Origin: Beijerinckiaceae bacterium
GTDB taxonomy: Bacteria; Pseudomonadota; Alphaproteobacteria; Rhizobiales; Beijerinckiaceae
DNA: 64,000 nucleotides
Assembly (NCBI GenBank): GCA_021324915.1
Contig: JAJPIC010000012.1
Span: forward strand, 1 to 64,000
Reading direction: 5' to 3'
This document shows, piece by piece, positions 26,768 to 36,497 of the stretch. Every line of letters begins with the position of its first letter. Positions within the stretch are counted from its first letter, which is position 1. A model generated the notes under the pieces. That model saw nothing but the letters and a program-made list of their open reading frames with translations, searched no databases and was not told where the DNA came from. The position numbers and the translations under genes are program-made.

Positions 26768-28021
26768 ATGACGTTGCAGATCGGCGCAGGCGCCAGACCG
26801 CGCGTCACCTATCAAAAACTCCTCGACGCGCTCTTCGCCGTTTTTGTCTTCAGCGGATTTATCGCATTCATCGAGCCTTCCCCCTATGATGGGCTTGCCT
26901 TCATCGCCTTCCCTGCCTGGCTTCTCGGCGGCTTTCGAATCCGCCGCGTTCAACTCGTCGCCGTCCTGCTCTGGTGCGTATTGACGATTGCCGGCTTCGC
27001 CGGCCTCATGCTCTATCTGAACGATCCGGACGCGCGCAATTATCAGTTCACATCGCTCTATCTCTATTTCACCGCCATCTGCTACACATTGTTCTTCGGC
27101 GAGCGCTCGCTGGAACGCGCCGAGATCTGCCTCAAGGCCTATACGCTCGGCGCCGTTGTCGCCGCTACGATCGGCGTCCTCGGCTATTTCGGCTACGCCG
27201 GTCTCTCGGGCACGGTTCTTTACGAACGGGCCGCCTCGACCTTCAAAGATCCGAACGTCTACGGTTCCTACATGATCCTCGGGATCGCCTACGTCGTGCA
27301 GGACCTTTTGATCGGCAGCGGATGGAGGCGAATTGTTTCGCTCCTCGCGCTCGGCATTTTGATGGCCGGCGTTTTCGTTTCATTTTCGCGCGGCTCTTGG
27401 GGCGCGACGCTGCTCGTCTTCGTGATGATTACCGTTCTGAGCTATACGACCTGCAACAACAGCGCGACACGCCGGCGGATCGTGATCATGAGCGCCATCG
27501 TCTTCGGGGTCGTCGCCTTGGTTCTCCTGTTCGTCCTTTCGCAGCACGACATTCGCGAATTCTTTTATCAGCGTGCCGTGCTGCAGACCTATGACGAGGG
27601 CGAGACCGGTCGTTTCGGCAACCAATTGCGTTCAATTCCGATGTTGCTCGACCATCCTGAAGGATTGGGGCCGCTCAGGTTTCGCCAGCATTTCGGGCTC
27701 GAACCGCATAATTCCTATGTCGGCGCTTTCGCCAACAGCGGCTGGCTCGGCGGATTTACTTGGATCTTCATCGTCTCTTCGACGGTCGTCCTCGGTTTCC
27801 GGCTGATCTCGGTGCCCTCGCCTTACCGCCGGCTGGCGCAAGTCGCCTGGCCAGCGCTCTTCGCCATCATTCTGCAAGCCTTTCAGATCGACATCGACCA
27901 TTGGCGGCAGATTTTCCTGCTCTTCGGCATGGTCTGGGGATTCGAAGCGGCGCGGCAGCGTTCTATGGAACGGGCCCGAAATCTCGAGCGGCCGGTCAGA
28001 GGGAGCGAGACCTATGACTAG
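26768..28021 (+). CDS. O-antigen ligase/polymerase-like (Wzy) membrane protein
   Basis: A 417-residue protein with about 10-11 hydrophobic segments and one large periplasmic loop near residues 260-310. In that loop are TGRFGNQLRSIPMLLDHPEG, GPLRF and LEPHNSYVGAFANSGW, the Wzy_C/O-antigen-ligase pattern with the conserved His-Asn before the last helices. An earlier FVSFSRGSWGATL motif is also typical. It should polymerise lipid-linked repeat units in the periplasm. No Wzx flippase was found in this window, so the locus is incomplete or the flippase is elsewhere. It overlaps the DUF423 gene by 8 bases. Confidence 0.85.
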   Translation: MTLQIGAGARPRVTYQKLLDALFAVFVFSGFIAFIEPSPYDGLAFIAFPAWLLGGFRIRRVQLVAVLLWCVLTIAGFAGLMLYLNDPDARNYQFTSLYLYFTAICYTLFFGERSLERAEICLKAYTLGAVVAATIGVLGYFGYAGLSGTVLYERAASTFKDPNVYGSYMILGIAYVVQDLLIGSGWRRIVSLLALGILMAGVFVSFSRGSWGATLLVFVMITVLSYTTCNNSATRRRIVIMSAIVFGVVALVLLFVLSQHDIREFFYQRAVLQTYDEGETGRFGNQLRSIPMLLDHPEGLGPLRFRQHFGLEPHNSYVGAFANSGWLGGFTWIFIVSSTVVLGFRLISVPSPYRRLAQVAWPALFAIILQAFQIDIDHWRQIFLLFGMVWGFEAARQRSMERARNLERPVRGSETYD

Positions 28022-28385
28022 ATGGGCCTATGCGCTTGCCGGGTTTGCGGCACTTTATGGTGCAGCAGGCATTATGGAGGCGGCGGCCGGCGCGCATGCA
28101 CTCGCAAGCCCTCTCGTCAAAATCTCCGCCGATATGCTCGTCGTCAATGCCGCAGCGGTGATCGCGATCAGCGCCTTCGCCTTCGCCACGTCATCGCGTC
28201 TCTTGCTTTTCGCTGCCGCGGGCCTCTTGCTCGGCACATTCCTTTTCTGTGGCGAACTCAGCGCGCATGCGTTTCTCGGGCGGAAATTTCTTCCACTCGC
28301 CGCCCCTGTAGGCGGATTCCTGATGATTGCCGGCTGGCTCGCTTGCGCCGCGGTGGCATTCTGCCGCCTCTTTCGCAGCGGTTGA
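28014..28385 (+). CDS. DUF423-like small membrane protein
   Basis: A 123-residue protein with four hydrophobic segments. It shows features of the DUF423 family (COG2363): YGAAGIMEAAAGAHAL near the N-terminus, and LLLGTFLFCGELSAHAFLG followed by FLPLAAPVGGFLMIAGWLAC. The family's function is unknown. Its start overlaps the polymerase gene by 8 bases, so translation is coupled. Whether it takes part in polysaccharide production is an inference from position only. Confidence 0.75.
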   Translation: MTRWAYALAGFAALYGAAGIMEAAAGAHALASPLVKISADMLVVNAAAVIAISAFAFATSSRLLLFAAAGLLLGTFLFCGELSAHAFLGRKFLPLAAPVGGFLMIAGWLACAAVAFCRLFRSG

Positions 28386-28526
28386 ATTCTTCCGGGCCGA
28401 AGTGCAGTCCGAGGAAACCGATTGCGCCGGATTTGAGGCGCCGCAGGCGCCGATCACATTGACGCGCGCCGCCCAATTTCCTAAGCATGCGAGGTCGCGC
28501 GCGGGCCAGAACAACACAGGCCCAAA

Positions 28527-28907
28527 ATGGAAGATAAGAGAGAGCCGCAGAGCAAGCCGCGGATCCTGATCGTCGAGGATGAGGCCTTCGTCGCCGTCAT
28601 GCTCGCCGACATGCTTGAGGAACTCGGCTACGAGGTCGCGGCGAGCGTATCGCAGGTCTCGCAGGCCAGGGAATTTCTCGCAGACGGAAACGTCGACATC
28701 GCTCTGCTCGACGTTAAATTGGGAAACGAGACAATCGATCCCGTCGCCGATCTGCTTGCCGAACGCCGTTGTCCTTTCATTTTCACGACCGGCTACGGAC
28801 AGGACGGGGTTCCGGCCGCCTACGCAAACCGCAAGGTTCTGCAGAAGCCGTTTCAAATCAACGAGCTCGCGGCCGCGCTGCGGGAACAGATCGGACCGGC
28901 CCATTAA
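28527..28907 (+). CDS. Single-domain response regulator
   Basis: A 126-residue CheY-like receiver without output domain. The acidic pocket is VEDEAF (Glu17, Asp18), the phosphorylatable residue is Asp62 in ALLDVKLG, the switch threonines are in FIFTTGYG, and Lys107 is in LQKPFQ. It therefore appears phosphorylatable and would act through protein contacts or as a phosphate sink, a common design in Hyphomicrobiales. No histidine kinase gene is near. It lies after a 141-base gap from the exopolysaccharide operon. Confidence 0.93.
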   Translation: MEDKREPQSKPRILIVEDEAFVAVMLADMLEELGYEVAASVSQVSQAREFLADGNVDIALLDVKLGNETIDPVADLLAERRCPFIFTTGYGQDGVPAAYANRKVLQKPFQINELAAALREQIGPAH

Positions 28908-29213
28908 TCTGCCTATCCAGCCGGGCTGCCGATCAGGCCGGATCGCGATGGACTTTCCTGAGCCAAGCTTCTAGCATCGGGGCCTCGGCAAGGGCTTGGC
29001 TTGTCGAATGCGCACGAGCGCAAGAAGAGCTCGATAGACGCAAATCCGCCGCGATCCAGGCATCAATTTGCGCTCGTGAGACGGCATCGATCCTAGATCT
29101 CGTGCAAGGTCCTTCGCAAAATCGTTTGCCGTTCCTTTGCATGTGAAGGCCTATCTCGTGAACCTTCGTGCCGTGATCTTTCTCGACCTTCGTCGCCGGC
29201 TCGCAGGCCGAAC
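28908..29213. other. 306-base intergenic region without recognised gene
   Basis: The gap lies between the response regulator and the first AsmA-like gene. A 69-residue minus-strand frame (28933-29142) exists, but it has no ribosome site and no recognisable features. The upstream promoter of the AsmA-like gene presumably lies near 29150-29210. I see no strong repeat or terminator. Confidence 0.4.
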
Positions 29214-31082
29214 ATGTCGCCTCTGATGAGCGGGTCCTTTTCCGCCGCCTTGCCGGCTATGCCGCGAAAACGCTCGATCGCGCTCATGCTCGCCGGCCTT
29301 TTGGCCCTCGGCATGATCGCGACCGCGATCGCCTCTTGGTTTCTCCCGGCGGAAATTCTCGCCAATCAGCTTGCCGGGCAAATCGACCGCGCGACCGGGT
29401 TGACGGCCGTCGTCGACGGGCACGTGCGTTTCCATCTTCTGCCTGAGCCGCGCATCGATGCCGACGACGTCGTGCTCTCCGATCCTTCGGGCGCCGTCCG
29501 CGTCGACATCGCGACGACCAGCGCCTATTTGCGGATCCTTCCGCTTTTCGGCGGGCGACTCGAGATCGGCCATGCGGTCCTCTATCAGCCCAATATCTTC
29601 GTCTCCTTAGACCGCAAGCCGCGACCCGGCGAAGGATTGGCTCTAGTCCTGAGGTCTCAGCCGGCGAAATCGGGCAATCTCTTTGGACGTATCGAGATCG
29701 TGGACGGGCGCGCTCGTTTCCAAGCCCAACAAGCGGATACAACCACGATCGAGGCGATCAATCTCAGCCTCGAATGGCCGAGCGCCTACGCTTCGGCCGC
29801 TCTCAACGGCAGTCTTACCTTGCGGGGGATGCCGATCAGTCTGGACGCATGGCTCTCGCAGCCGCTTGAATTCCTGAGCGGCAATCCGTCCGCCACGATC
29901 CTGCGGCTGCGCTCCGACGCCCTGACGCTCTCGACCTCCGGCAATGTCTCGGCTCGGCCGCATTTTCAATACGTCGGACGCGTCTTCGCAACGGCGGAAT
30001 CACTGCGCAGATTGGCGGATGTCCTCGGTCATCCTTTCCCGCGGCATGGAAGCTTCGCCAATCTCGAAATGCGCGGGGACCTCGATTTCGAGAGCGAAAG
30101 CGCAGCGCTCACCAACCTGCACCTCAGTCTCGACGGCAATGACTACGAGGGAGACGTCGCGCTCGGCTACCGGGACAATTCGCTGCAAGTATCCGGGACT
30201 TTGGCCAGCAATTTGCTCGACATCACGCCTTTCCTCGCCGTTCCGCCCGGCTCATTGAGCGATTCCGGCCAATGGCAACATCATGGGCTCGATCTTTCCG
30301 ACCTGCGTTTCGCGGATCTGGATTTGCGCATCTCGGCCTCTCGCCTGCGCTTCAACGACGTGGAGGTCGGCGACGCGGCTTTGTCCGTCATTACCAAGCC
30401 GGGCCTCATCGACCTCAACCTCGGCGAAGCCACCGCGAACCAGGGCACGATCAAGGGACGCCTGACGCTCGCTGCCAAGGGCGGGACACTCGCGCTTCAT
30501 GTTGCCGGCAACGGCAAGGACGTCGATCTCGAGCCGATGGATCTGGGTCTCAAACGGCGCCCGCTTGCCGGTTCGCTCAATGCATCGCTCGCGCTTGCCG
30601 GCTCCGGCGGCGACCTCCAGCAGATCATCGAGAGTCTCGCCGGCCACGCCCAGGTCTTGGTCACTGGCGGCCAAATCAAAGGGATCGACGTCGGCTCGAC
30701 CTTGCAGCAGGCCGTGCCCATCGGCCAAGGTTTCAAATCCGTGGACGGGAGCACCGGGTTCGACCGGCTGAGCTTTGCGGTCAGCCTCGGCAAGGGCTTT
30801 GCCGACTTCACCCAGGGTCAGTTGAGCATGCCTGGCCTGCAGCTCGACTTCGCCGGGAGCGCCGATTTGCGCAATCGAAGTCTCGACCTTTCGGCGCTCG
30901 GCACAATGACGTCGGCCGCCGGCAAGGCGCGGAGCGCAACCACGCCCCTTACATTGCGCGTGACCGGCGGCTGGGACGATTTCCAGTTCGTCCAAGCCGA
31001 ACCTGATCTACGTCTTCCCCCGAAGCCGCGGCACAACGGCGACCTGCCGGATGATGCGACGAGCTATACGCCGCCGGACTGA
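29214..31082 (+). CDS. AsmA-family protein (first copy)
   Basis: A 622-residue protein anchored by one N-terminal membrane segment (IALMLAGLLALGMIATAIAS) with the rest in the periplasm. It shows AsmA/TamB-like features: the N-terminal block (IDRATGLTAVVDGHVRFHLL, then EPRIDADDVVLSD) and the C-terminal AsmA_2 block with LAGSLNASLALAGSGGDLQQ and LSMPGLQLDFAGSADLRNRS. Such repeating beta-groove proteins are now linked to phospholipid transfer to the outer membrane. The start at 29214 is uncertain, and the ATG at 29259 (MPRKRSIALM) is an equal candidate. A related gene lies at 33112. Confidence 0.85.
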   Translation: MSPLMSGSFSAALPAMPRKRSIALMLAGLLALGMIATAIASWFLPAEILANQLAGQIDRATGLTAVVDGHVRFHLLPEPRIDADDVVLSDPSGAVRVDIATTSAYLRILPLFGGRLEIGHAVLYQPNIFVSLDRKPRPGEGLALVLRSQPAKSGNLFGRIEIVDGRARFQAQQADTTTIEAINLSLEWPSAYASAALNGSLTLRGMPISLDAWLSQPLEFLSGNPSATILRLRSDALTLSTSGNVSARPHFQYVGRVFATAESLRRLADVLGHPFPRHGSFANLEMRGDLDFESESAALTNLHLSLDGNDYEGDVALGYRDNSLQVSGTLASNLLDITPFLAVPPGSLSDSGQWQHHGLDLSDLRFADLDLRISASRLRFNDVEVGDAALSVITKPGLIDLNLGEATANQGTIKGRLTLAAKGGTLALHVAGNGKDVDLEPMDLGLKRRPLAGSLNASLALAGSGGDLQQIIESLAGHAQVLVTGGQIKGIDVGSTLQQAVPIGQGFKSVDGSTGFDRLSFAVSLGKGFADFTQGQLSMPGLQLDFAGSADLRNRSLDLSALGTMTSAAGKARSATTPLTLRVTGGWDDFQFVQAEPDLRLPPKPRHNGDLPDDATSYTPPD

Positions 31083-31087
31083 TAATT

Positions 31088-32050
31088 TTACGAGCGCGCG
31101 CCGCGCGACAATTGCGCCGCACGCAATGTGTTGGCCATCAACATCGCAATGGTCATAGGACCGACGCCGCCGGGCACCGGCGTGATCGCCCCCGCGCGCG
31201 GCAAAGAGGAATCGAAAGCGACATCGCCGACGAGCCGGGTCTTGGGCTGACCTTGCGCAGTGACGCCCTCGCCGGGAACGCGATTGATGCCGACGTCGAT
31301 AACGATGGCGCCTTCTTTGATCCATTCGCCGCGGATCATTTCCGGACGGCCGACGGCCGCAACGACAATATCGGCACGCCCGACGATTCCCTTGAGATCG
31401 CGACTGCGCGAATGGGCGATCGTCACCGTCGCATTGCGCGAGAGCAGCAATTGGGCCATCGGTTTGCCGACAATATTGGAACGCCCGACAACCACGGCAT
31501 CGGCGCCCGAAATTTCCACGCCGAGGGCCTTCGCAGCTCTTTCGAGCAGCAGCATAGAGCCGGCCGGCGTACAAGGCACGAGCGCGCGCTCGAGTTCACC
31601 AATCGAGAGCAGACCCGCATTGAATGGATGGAAACCATCGACATCCTTCGCCGGCGAGACACGCTCGAGCACGCGTGCCGCGTTGACTTGCGGTGGCAAT
31701 GGCAATTGGATCAGGATGCCGTGAATGGCGGGATCGGCATTGAGCCGATCGACGAGCGCGAGCAATTCCCCCTCGCTGACAGTCGCGGGCAGATCGTGCT
31801 GAACCGAATGAAAGCCGCAGGATTGCGCCGCCTTGCCCTTGGATCTCACATAGACTTGGCTCGCCGGATTCTCGCCGACGAGAACGACGGCGAGACCGGG
31901 CTTCACGCCCTCTCCGGTCAATGCCGCGGCGCCCGCAGCGACTTCCGCCAGAACCGACTCGGCGATCTTCTTGCCGTCGATCAGCAAGGCCTTCTGGCCC
32001 GATGGCCGCAAAATATCCGCTTGTGCCTGCTGGTCCGTGGCCAAAGTCAT
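31088..32050 (-). CDS. folD: Bifunctional methylenetetrahydrofolate dehydrogenase/cyclohydrolase
   Basis: A 320-residue cytoplasmic enzyme that interconverts 5,10-methylene-, methenyl- and 10-formyl-tetrahydrofolate, giving the formyl donor used by PurN. Motifs are clear: [20 protein letters not shown], with the catalytic Lys, then [53 protein letters not shown] and the final [19 protein letters not shown]. It runs about 25-30 residues longer than many homologues at the N-terminus, so an internal start is possible. It converges with the first AsmA-like gene. Confidence 0.97.
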   Translation of the reverse strand: MTLATDQQAQADILRPSGQKALLIDGKKIAESVLAEVAAGAAALTGEGVKPGLAVVLVGENPASQVYVRSKGKAAQSCGFHSVQHDLPATVSEGELLALVDRLNADPAIHGILIQLPLPPQVNAARVLERVSPAKDVDGFHPFNAGLLSIGELERALVPCTPAGSMLLLERAAKALGVEISGADAVVVGRSNIVGKPMAQLLLSRNATVTIAHSRSRDLKGIVGRADIVVAAVGRPEMIRGEWIKEGAIVIDVGINRVPGEGVTAQGQPKTRLVGDVAFDSSLPRAGAITPVPGGVGPMTIAMLMANTLRAAQLSRGARS

Positions 32051-32119
32051 GGAAACGCATCCTCCCGCTCAAAACCGAAGGCGCTTATTGTCAGTTTTCC
32101 TCGCTCCTGCCAAGGCGGG

Positions 32120-32986
32120 TCAGTGCGGCGGATTTTCATAGGCAAAGCGCGCCCAATGCCGCCCGCTGGCGCCTGGCGGCAAGACGAGCATGGAAGGTTT
32201 GTCGAAGAGATCGCCAGCGAAATCTTCCGGATCGCTGTAGCCGGTCCATTCTTCGATGCACAGAAACCCCCGGCCAGGCCGGCACCAGAGCGCGAAATGT
32301 GGGAAACTGCTTTCAATCACGATTGCCGGCCCGTTCGGGGCCTCGAAGCGCACGGATCGGCTCCGGGCGCCAATTAAGCAAAGTGCATCCTTCTCGAAAA
32401 GCTGCGGGTCGAGCCGCAAGGCAGCGCCTTCGAACGGAATTGGCCGTCGCGCCTGCGAGATGAGGCCGCCTCGCGCGATCACGGGGACGAAGGGATCTTC
32501 GGCCGAAGAAAAGCGCAGAGAATAGTCCTTCGGTCTGCCGCCGGCGAAAGGCCAGCGAAATCCTGGATGAAGCCCGCAGGCATAGGGCATTGGTCCGGGC
32601 CCGCAATTCTCAACGGTGAGGGCAACGAAAATCGCGGCCGCGCTGAGGTGATAATCGGCGGTCAGGCGAAAATCGAAAGGGTAAAGCGCGCGCGTCGCCA
32701 CATCGCTCGTCAAGACGAGCCGCGCGTAATCCTCTCCCCGCGCGAGGGCACGAAACGGGAAATGGCGGGCGAATCCGTGCAGACCGAGCGGATAGATCTT
32801 TTCGCCGACACGCACCCGACGGTCCTTCGTCCAGCCGACCACCGGGAAAAGCAAGGGCGCCGTCTCGTTCCATACTTCCGGGTCCGGCGCCCAAAGCAAG
32901 GGCGTTTCGCCGACCCGCCAGTCCTTGAGCTCGGCGCCATGTAGCGCGATGGCCGCCCGCGTAGCGCCGGATACGAGGTGGATCAT
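32120..32986 (-). CDS. Aldose 1-epimerase-family (LacX-like) protein
   Basis: A 288-residue beta-sandwich protein of the galactose mutarotase superfamily. Typical marks are LLFPVVGW, YPLGLHGFARHFPF, with an expected active-site His, YACGLHPGFRWPFAGG (second His) and FLCIEEWTGYSDPEDF, with the expected catalytic Glu. It resembles the LacX-like branch, whose sugar or sugar-phosphate substrate is often unknown. It lies just upstream of folD on the same strand, with 69 bases between, and divergent from the second AsmA-like gene. Confidence 0.85.
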   Translation of the reverse strand: MIHLVSGATRAAIALHGAELKDWRVGETPLLWAPDPEVWNETAPLLFPVVGWTKDRRVRVGEKIYPLGLHGFARHFPFRALARGEDYARLVLTSDVATRALYPFDFRLTADYHLSAAAIFVALTVENCGPGPMPYACGLHPGFRWPFAGGRPKDYSLRFSSAEDPFVPVIARGGLISQARRPIPFEGAALRLDPQLFEKDALCLIGARSRSVRFEAPNGPAIVIESSFPHFALWCRPGRGFLCIEEWTGYSDPEDFAGDLFDKPSMLVLPPGASGRHWARFAYENPPH

Positions 32987-33111
32987 GCAAAGCCCGCTCG
33001 CGGGGTTGAAGCGAATTTTCGCTGTCTAAATTAGACCGCAATGAAATTGAACGTCGCGCCACGTTCGCGACTGCGGGATCGTCACATAAGCCGAGTTCGA
33101 GGTTGGGTTGG

Positions 33112-34731
33112 ATGAGTCTTGCCAAGAAGATCGCTCTTTTCTTTGTTGCACTCGCCGTTGCGATCGGCGCGGCAGATCTCTTGTCTCGTCCTGTATTGGC
33201 CGAGATCTTGGCGCTCCGCATCCATGCCGCCTCGGGGCTTCACGCAAAGATCCGCGCGGCCAAATTGGTCTTTTCCTCGCCTCCGAAAATAGTCGCTGAC
33301 GACGTAACTCTCAATTCGCCGCAAGGCTGGAGTCTCAGCGCCGATCACATTCATTTCGGCTTTGCCTGGGAGGACCTGTTCGACGGCAAGATGAACATTG
33401 CGGATCTCTCGCTCGAACGTCCCGTTCTGCAGATCACTCAGCAGGCGCTGGACGCAGAGGCGGCCCATCGCGACTCTTTCGCGCTCGGTGGCACTCTCAC
33501 GGCGCGCGACGGGCGCTTGGTTTACCGGAACCTGCGCCGCGACATGAGCGCCGAGATTCAATCCATTGCGCTCGTCGCCACACCGAGAGAGGACGGCGGT
33601 CTCGCCCTGCGCTTTGGCGGAAAGCTCGACGGAACCGATCTCCGGCTCGATGGCGCGCTCCATTCGGTTTCGGATTTCATCGCGGGACGCGCGACCGCTT
33701 TCGAGGGAACGGATACCAGGGGGGCGAGACTTCATGCCCGCCTCCGCCTCGGGGAGGGAAGTTTCGGCTTCGACGATCTAGCGCTCAGCGCCTCCGGCGG
33801 AACACTGCACGGTGCAGGCTTTTTCCGGTGGACCGGCGAGGCGCCCAGGCTCGAGGCGAATATCGACGCCGATCGGCTCGATCTTGGTGCTTTACAATTG
33901 GGAGCCGACCATCCGATCGATCTCAAAGATCTGCGCCTGCTCGACGGCGCGCTCACCCTCAAGGCGGGCACGCTCAGCGCCAGCGGCATTCAAGCGCGAA
34001 AAATCGCGATTGCCGCCAAGCTCGATAAAGGACGGCTCACGTCTTCACTCGCCGCCGGCGATTTCTATGCGGGTAAGGCCGACGCGGATCTTGCAATCGA
34101 TGCGGCGCAACCCAGCCCGAAGGAAAAGCTCAAAGCCGATTTTTCGGGCGTTCAGGCAGCTCAACTGCTCAATTTGGCTGGCGTCGAAGGGCAAGGCACT
34201 TTGAGCGCGGCTTTCGATCTCGCCTCGGAGGGCGCCGAGATTAAAACCATCGCGAACGGCCTCGCCGGGACTGCCGAGCTCGACTTCACCAATGGCACGG
34301 TCAGCGGCCTTTCGACTCTGTTGAGCGCGGTTGCGCCCTTTCTGCCCAAGATCGGCAATCTCGACAAGATCGCGATCAACTCGGCGCATGCGCGATTTGC
34401 GGTCGCCACGGGCGAGGCCGATACGGACGACATTCGGATCGCCAGTCCCGTGCTCGATGTGAGTGGGAAAGGGACGATCGATCTTGTCGGAGAGACACTC
34501 GATCTGCATTTCGAACCGAAATTGGCCGGCGGCGCGAACAGCGACCGGCCGACAGACCTCGGCACAACCATCCTCCTGCGCGGACCTTGGAATGCGCCGC
34601 GGGTCAGCGCCGACGTCGATACCGGGCGCGCAATCGGCAATTTGCTCGGCGGGCCCGGCGGTGCCGCCATTATGAAAGGCCTCGGCGCTTTGCTCAACAG
34701 CCTTTCGGGCGCTCCGGATTCCCCGCAATAG
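33112..34731 (+). CDS. AsmA-family protein (second copy)
   Basis: A 539-residue protein with an N-terminal membrane anchor (IALFFVALAVAIGAADLLSR) and a periplasmic beta-rich body. The C-terminal AsmA-type block is evident: GLAGTAELDFTNGTVSGLST, DDIRIASPVLDVSGKGTIDL and LDLHFEPKLAGG, and RGPWNAPRVSADVDTGRAIG near the end. It shares architecture, not close sequence, with the gene at 29214. The start is the ATG at 33112, and a TTG three codons earlier is less likely. It is probably an envelope lipid-handling protein. Confidence 0.85.
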   Translation: MSLAKKIALFFVALAVAIGAADLLSRPVLAEILALRIHAASGLHAKIRAAKLVFSSPPKIVADDVTLNSPQGWSLSADHIHFGFAWEDLFDGKMNIADLSLERPVLQITQQALDAEAAHRDSFALGGTLTARDGRLVYRNLRRDMSAEIQSIALVATPREDGGLALRFGGKLDGTDLRLDGALHSVSDFIAGRATAFEGTDTRGARLHARLRLGEGSFGFDDLALSASGGTLHGAGFFRWTGEAPRLEANIDADRLDLGALQLGADHPIDLKDLRLLDGALTLKAGTLSASGIQARKIAIAAKLDKGRLTSSLAAGDFYAGKADADLAIDAAQPSPKEKLKADFSGVQAAQLLNLAGVEGQGTLSAAFDLASEGAEIKTIANGLAGTAELDFTNGTVSGLSTLLSAVAPFLPKIGNLDKIAINSAHARFAVATGEADTDDIRIASPVLDVSGKGTIDLVGETLDLHFEPKLAGGANSDRPTDLGTTILLRGPWNAPRVSADVDTGRAIGNLLGGPGGAAIMKGLGALLNSLSGAPDSPQ

Positions 34732-34931
34732 CCGCGCGCGAATTGCGCAGGCCATCTGAGAAACCTCCGAATAGCGAGCACCATTCGGGCGCGACTTTTG
34801 CAATCTTAATAATGCCGTAGACCGGTCCTTATCCTTGCACCGCGCTCCGAGCCGGAAACTTAGGAGGCGGGTTGCGCATTTCTAAGTACCGGTCAGATTC
34901 TGGCACTCCCGCCGGCCCGATGGAGGTGGTC

Positions 34932-35372
34932 ATGGACACGCGTACTCTCATTGCCGCGGCTTCGCTGATTTTCATGAGCTCCTCGCCGTTTGCCGGGGCG
35001 GCCTCGGTCGCGGGACCCGTTGGCGTCTGGCAGGTTGCAGACGGAACCGCCAATGTTGCGATCCGTCCGTGCGGCCAGAACCTCTGCGGCTTCGTCGCCT
35101 GGTCGAAGGATGGCGCCAATCTCGTGGGCCGCGAAGTCCTGATCGATATGAAGCCCAATGGCGGCCTGTGGTCCGGCGTCGTGGTGAACGCAGCCGACGG
35201 CGAAAAATATGACGCGCATATGTCGCTCGTCAGCAGCAATGTGCTCAAAATCGAGGGCTGCGTGATGGGCGGCGTGTTCTGCGGCGACCAGAACTGGTCG
35301 CGCGTCGGCGAAGAGCCGCGCGACCAATCGCGAAAGCTCAAGGTCCATCGCTATCAGGCGCGCAACGATTGA
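34932..35372 (+). CDS. DUF2147-family secreted protein
   Basis: A 146-residue exported protein. A signal peptide (TLIAAASLIFMSSSPFAGAA) precedes a DUF2147 domain with VGVWQVADGTANVAIRPCGQ, LCGFVAWSK, WSGVVVNAADGEKYDAHMSL and LKIEGCVMGGVFCGDQNWSR. The paired cysteines may form disulfides. The fold is a small lipocalin-like barrel of unknown ligand. The start at 34932 follows GGAGG six bases away. The frame extends 20 codons further upstream without a better site. It follows the second AsmA-like gene by 200 bases. Confidence 0.85.
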   Translation: MDTRTLIAAASLIFMSSSPFAGAASVAGPVGVWQVADGTANVAIRPCGQNLCGFVAWSKDGANLVGREVLIDMKPNGGLWSGVVVNAADGEKYDAHMSLVSSNVLKIEGCVMGGVFCGDQNWSRVGEEPRDQSRKLKVHRYQARND

Positions 35373-35493
35373 CGCTCCTCCCCGCGAACGAGACGAGATG
35401 GAGAGAGGATTAGACCGAGGGGCTGAGGCGCCGCAACAATGTGCTAATCACCCGGTCCCTCTCTATCGCCCTCCCCGGACGAGGAGTGAGAAG

Positions 35494-36465
35494 TTAGCTC
35501 GCCAGCAGTTTCGCAATCACCGCCTTCGCGTCTTCGATGACGACTGTATTGGTCGCCGGCCGGCTCAAAATATCGGCGAAGGAAAACATGTCTGCAAGAC
35601 GTGCGATCGCCTCCCAATTCTGGGGCAGAAAGCCGCCGCCCTCGCGATAGCCGCGCGCAAGCGAAGCAGAGAATTTCGGATTATTGTCGAGCGGCGGGCG
35701 CAGCAGATTGCCGAAGTCGAAGGCGGGTGAAGCGCTGAGCGCATATTCCCAATCGATAACAGCCGCGATCTCCCACACACCGGCCGGCCTGCGGATCAGA
35801 ATGTTCGATCCGTTGAAATCGCCGTGCACGAGGGTCGGCTGCGGCCATTGCGAGAGACTATCGCCCCTGCGTGAGGCATATTCGATCAGCGCGAAGGTAA
35901 GCTTCTCGCCCAGTCTCTCGCGGCCAGGCCCCTCGATGAAACAATCCTTCAAATAATGGAGCATGCCCTCCCTATCGAGATCGATCGGAGCCGCGACTTT
36001 GAGATTCGAGTCCAAAAACCCGAATTGATCGAAATGAAAGGCGTGAATGCGCGCCAGCATGCGGCCGATGGCATAGCCGAGATCCACGATTTTCTCGGCC
36101 GAAAGCGACGCAAACATCGCCTGCAGCTCGCAACCTTCGATCCAGTCGATGAGCGCATAAGGATGACCGGCGATGCTGCTCTTTGGGCTGAAATGGATGA
36201 AATGCGGCACGGGCACATGACCGGCGACCAGCCGATAGACGGCCATTTCCTTCTCGGCGGGTGCGACGCCGCGTTGGTAGAGGCGAAGCAAGACAGCGCC
36301 CGGGCGCTTGGAGAGGCGGATCTTCAGATTCGTATTGATGAGCCCGCCCTTGACCGGTTCGATACTGAGAATCCGATTTCCCGGAAAGAACGGCAGGACA
36401 AGCGCCTCGACTGCGGCCGCGTCCAGTTTCACGACCGGCACATGCCGTGGCCAATGTTCCTTCAT
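35494..36465 (-). CDS. Aminoglycoside/choline phosphotransferase-like kinase
   Basis: A 323-residue protein-kinase-like phosphotransferase. The nucleotide region is VKGGLINTNLKIRLSKRPGA. Brenner's catalytic motif is LVHGDFNGSNILI, and the metal-binding Asp is in AAVIDWEYALSASPAFDFG. Members phosphorylate aminoglycosides, choline, homoserine, methylthioribose or sugars, and the substrate is not clear here. The N-terminal start is the ATG at 36465 (MKEHWPRHVP). The frame runs on to 36564 but would overlap the RND gene end. It follows the RND pump on the same strand. Confidence 0.85.
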   Translation of the reverse strand: MKEHWPRHVPVVKLDAAAVEALVLPFFPGNRILSIEPVKGGLINTNLKIRLSKRPGAVLLRLYQRGVAPAEKEMAVYRLVAGHVPVPHFIHFSPKSSIAGHPYALIDWIEGCELQAMFASLSAEKIVDLGYAIGRMLARIHAFHFDQFGFLDSNLKVAAPIDLDREGMLHYLKDCFIEGPGRERLGEKLTFALIEYASRRGDSLSQWPQPTLVHGDFNGSNILIRRPAGVWEIAAVIDWEYALSASPAFDFGNLLRPPLDNNPKFSASLARGYREGGGFLPQNWEAIARLADMFSFADILSRPATNTVVIEDAKAVIAKLLAS

Positions 36466-36497
36466 GCCTCGCCCGCCATGCCGCAGGCAATAGCCGC

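Noticed and set aside
28933-29142. 69-residue minus-strand frame in the gap after the response regulator
   Set aside because: No Shine-Dalgarno, low-complexity Ser/Arg/Cys composition and no recognisable domain. Kept only as a possible small gene in the gap entry.
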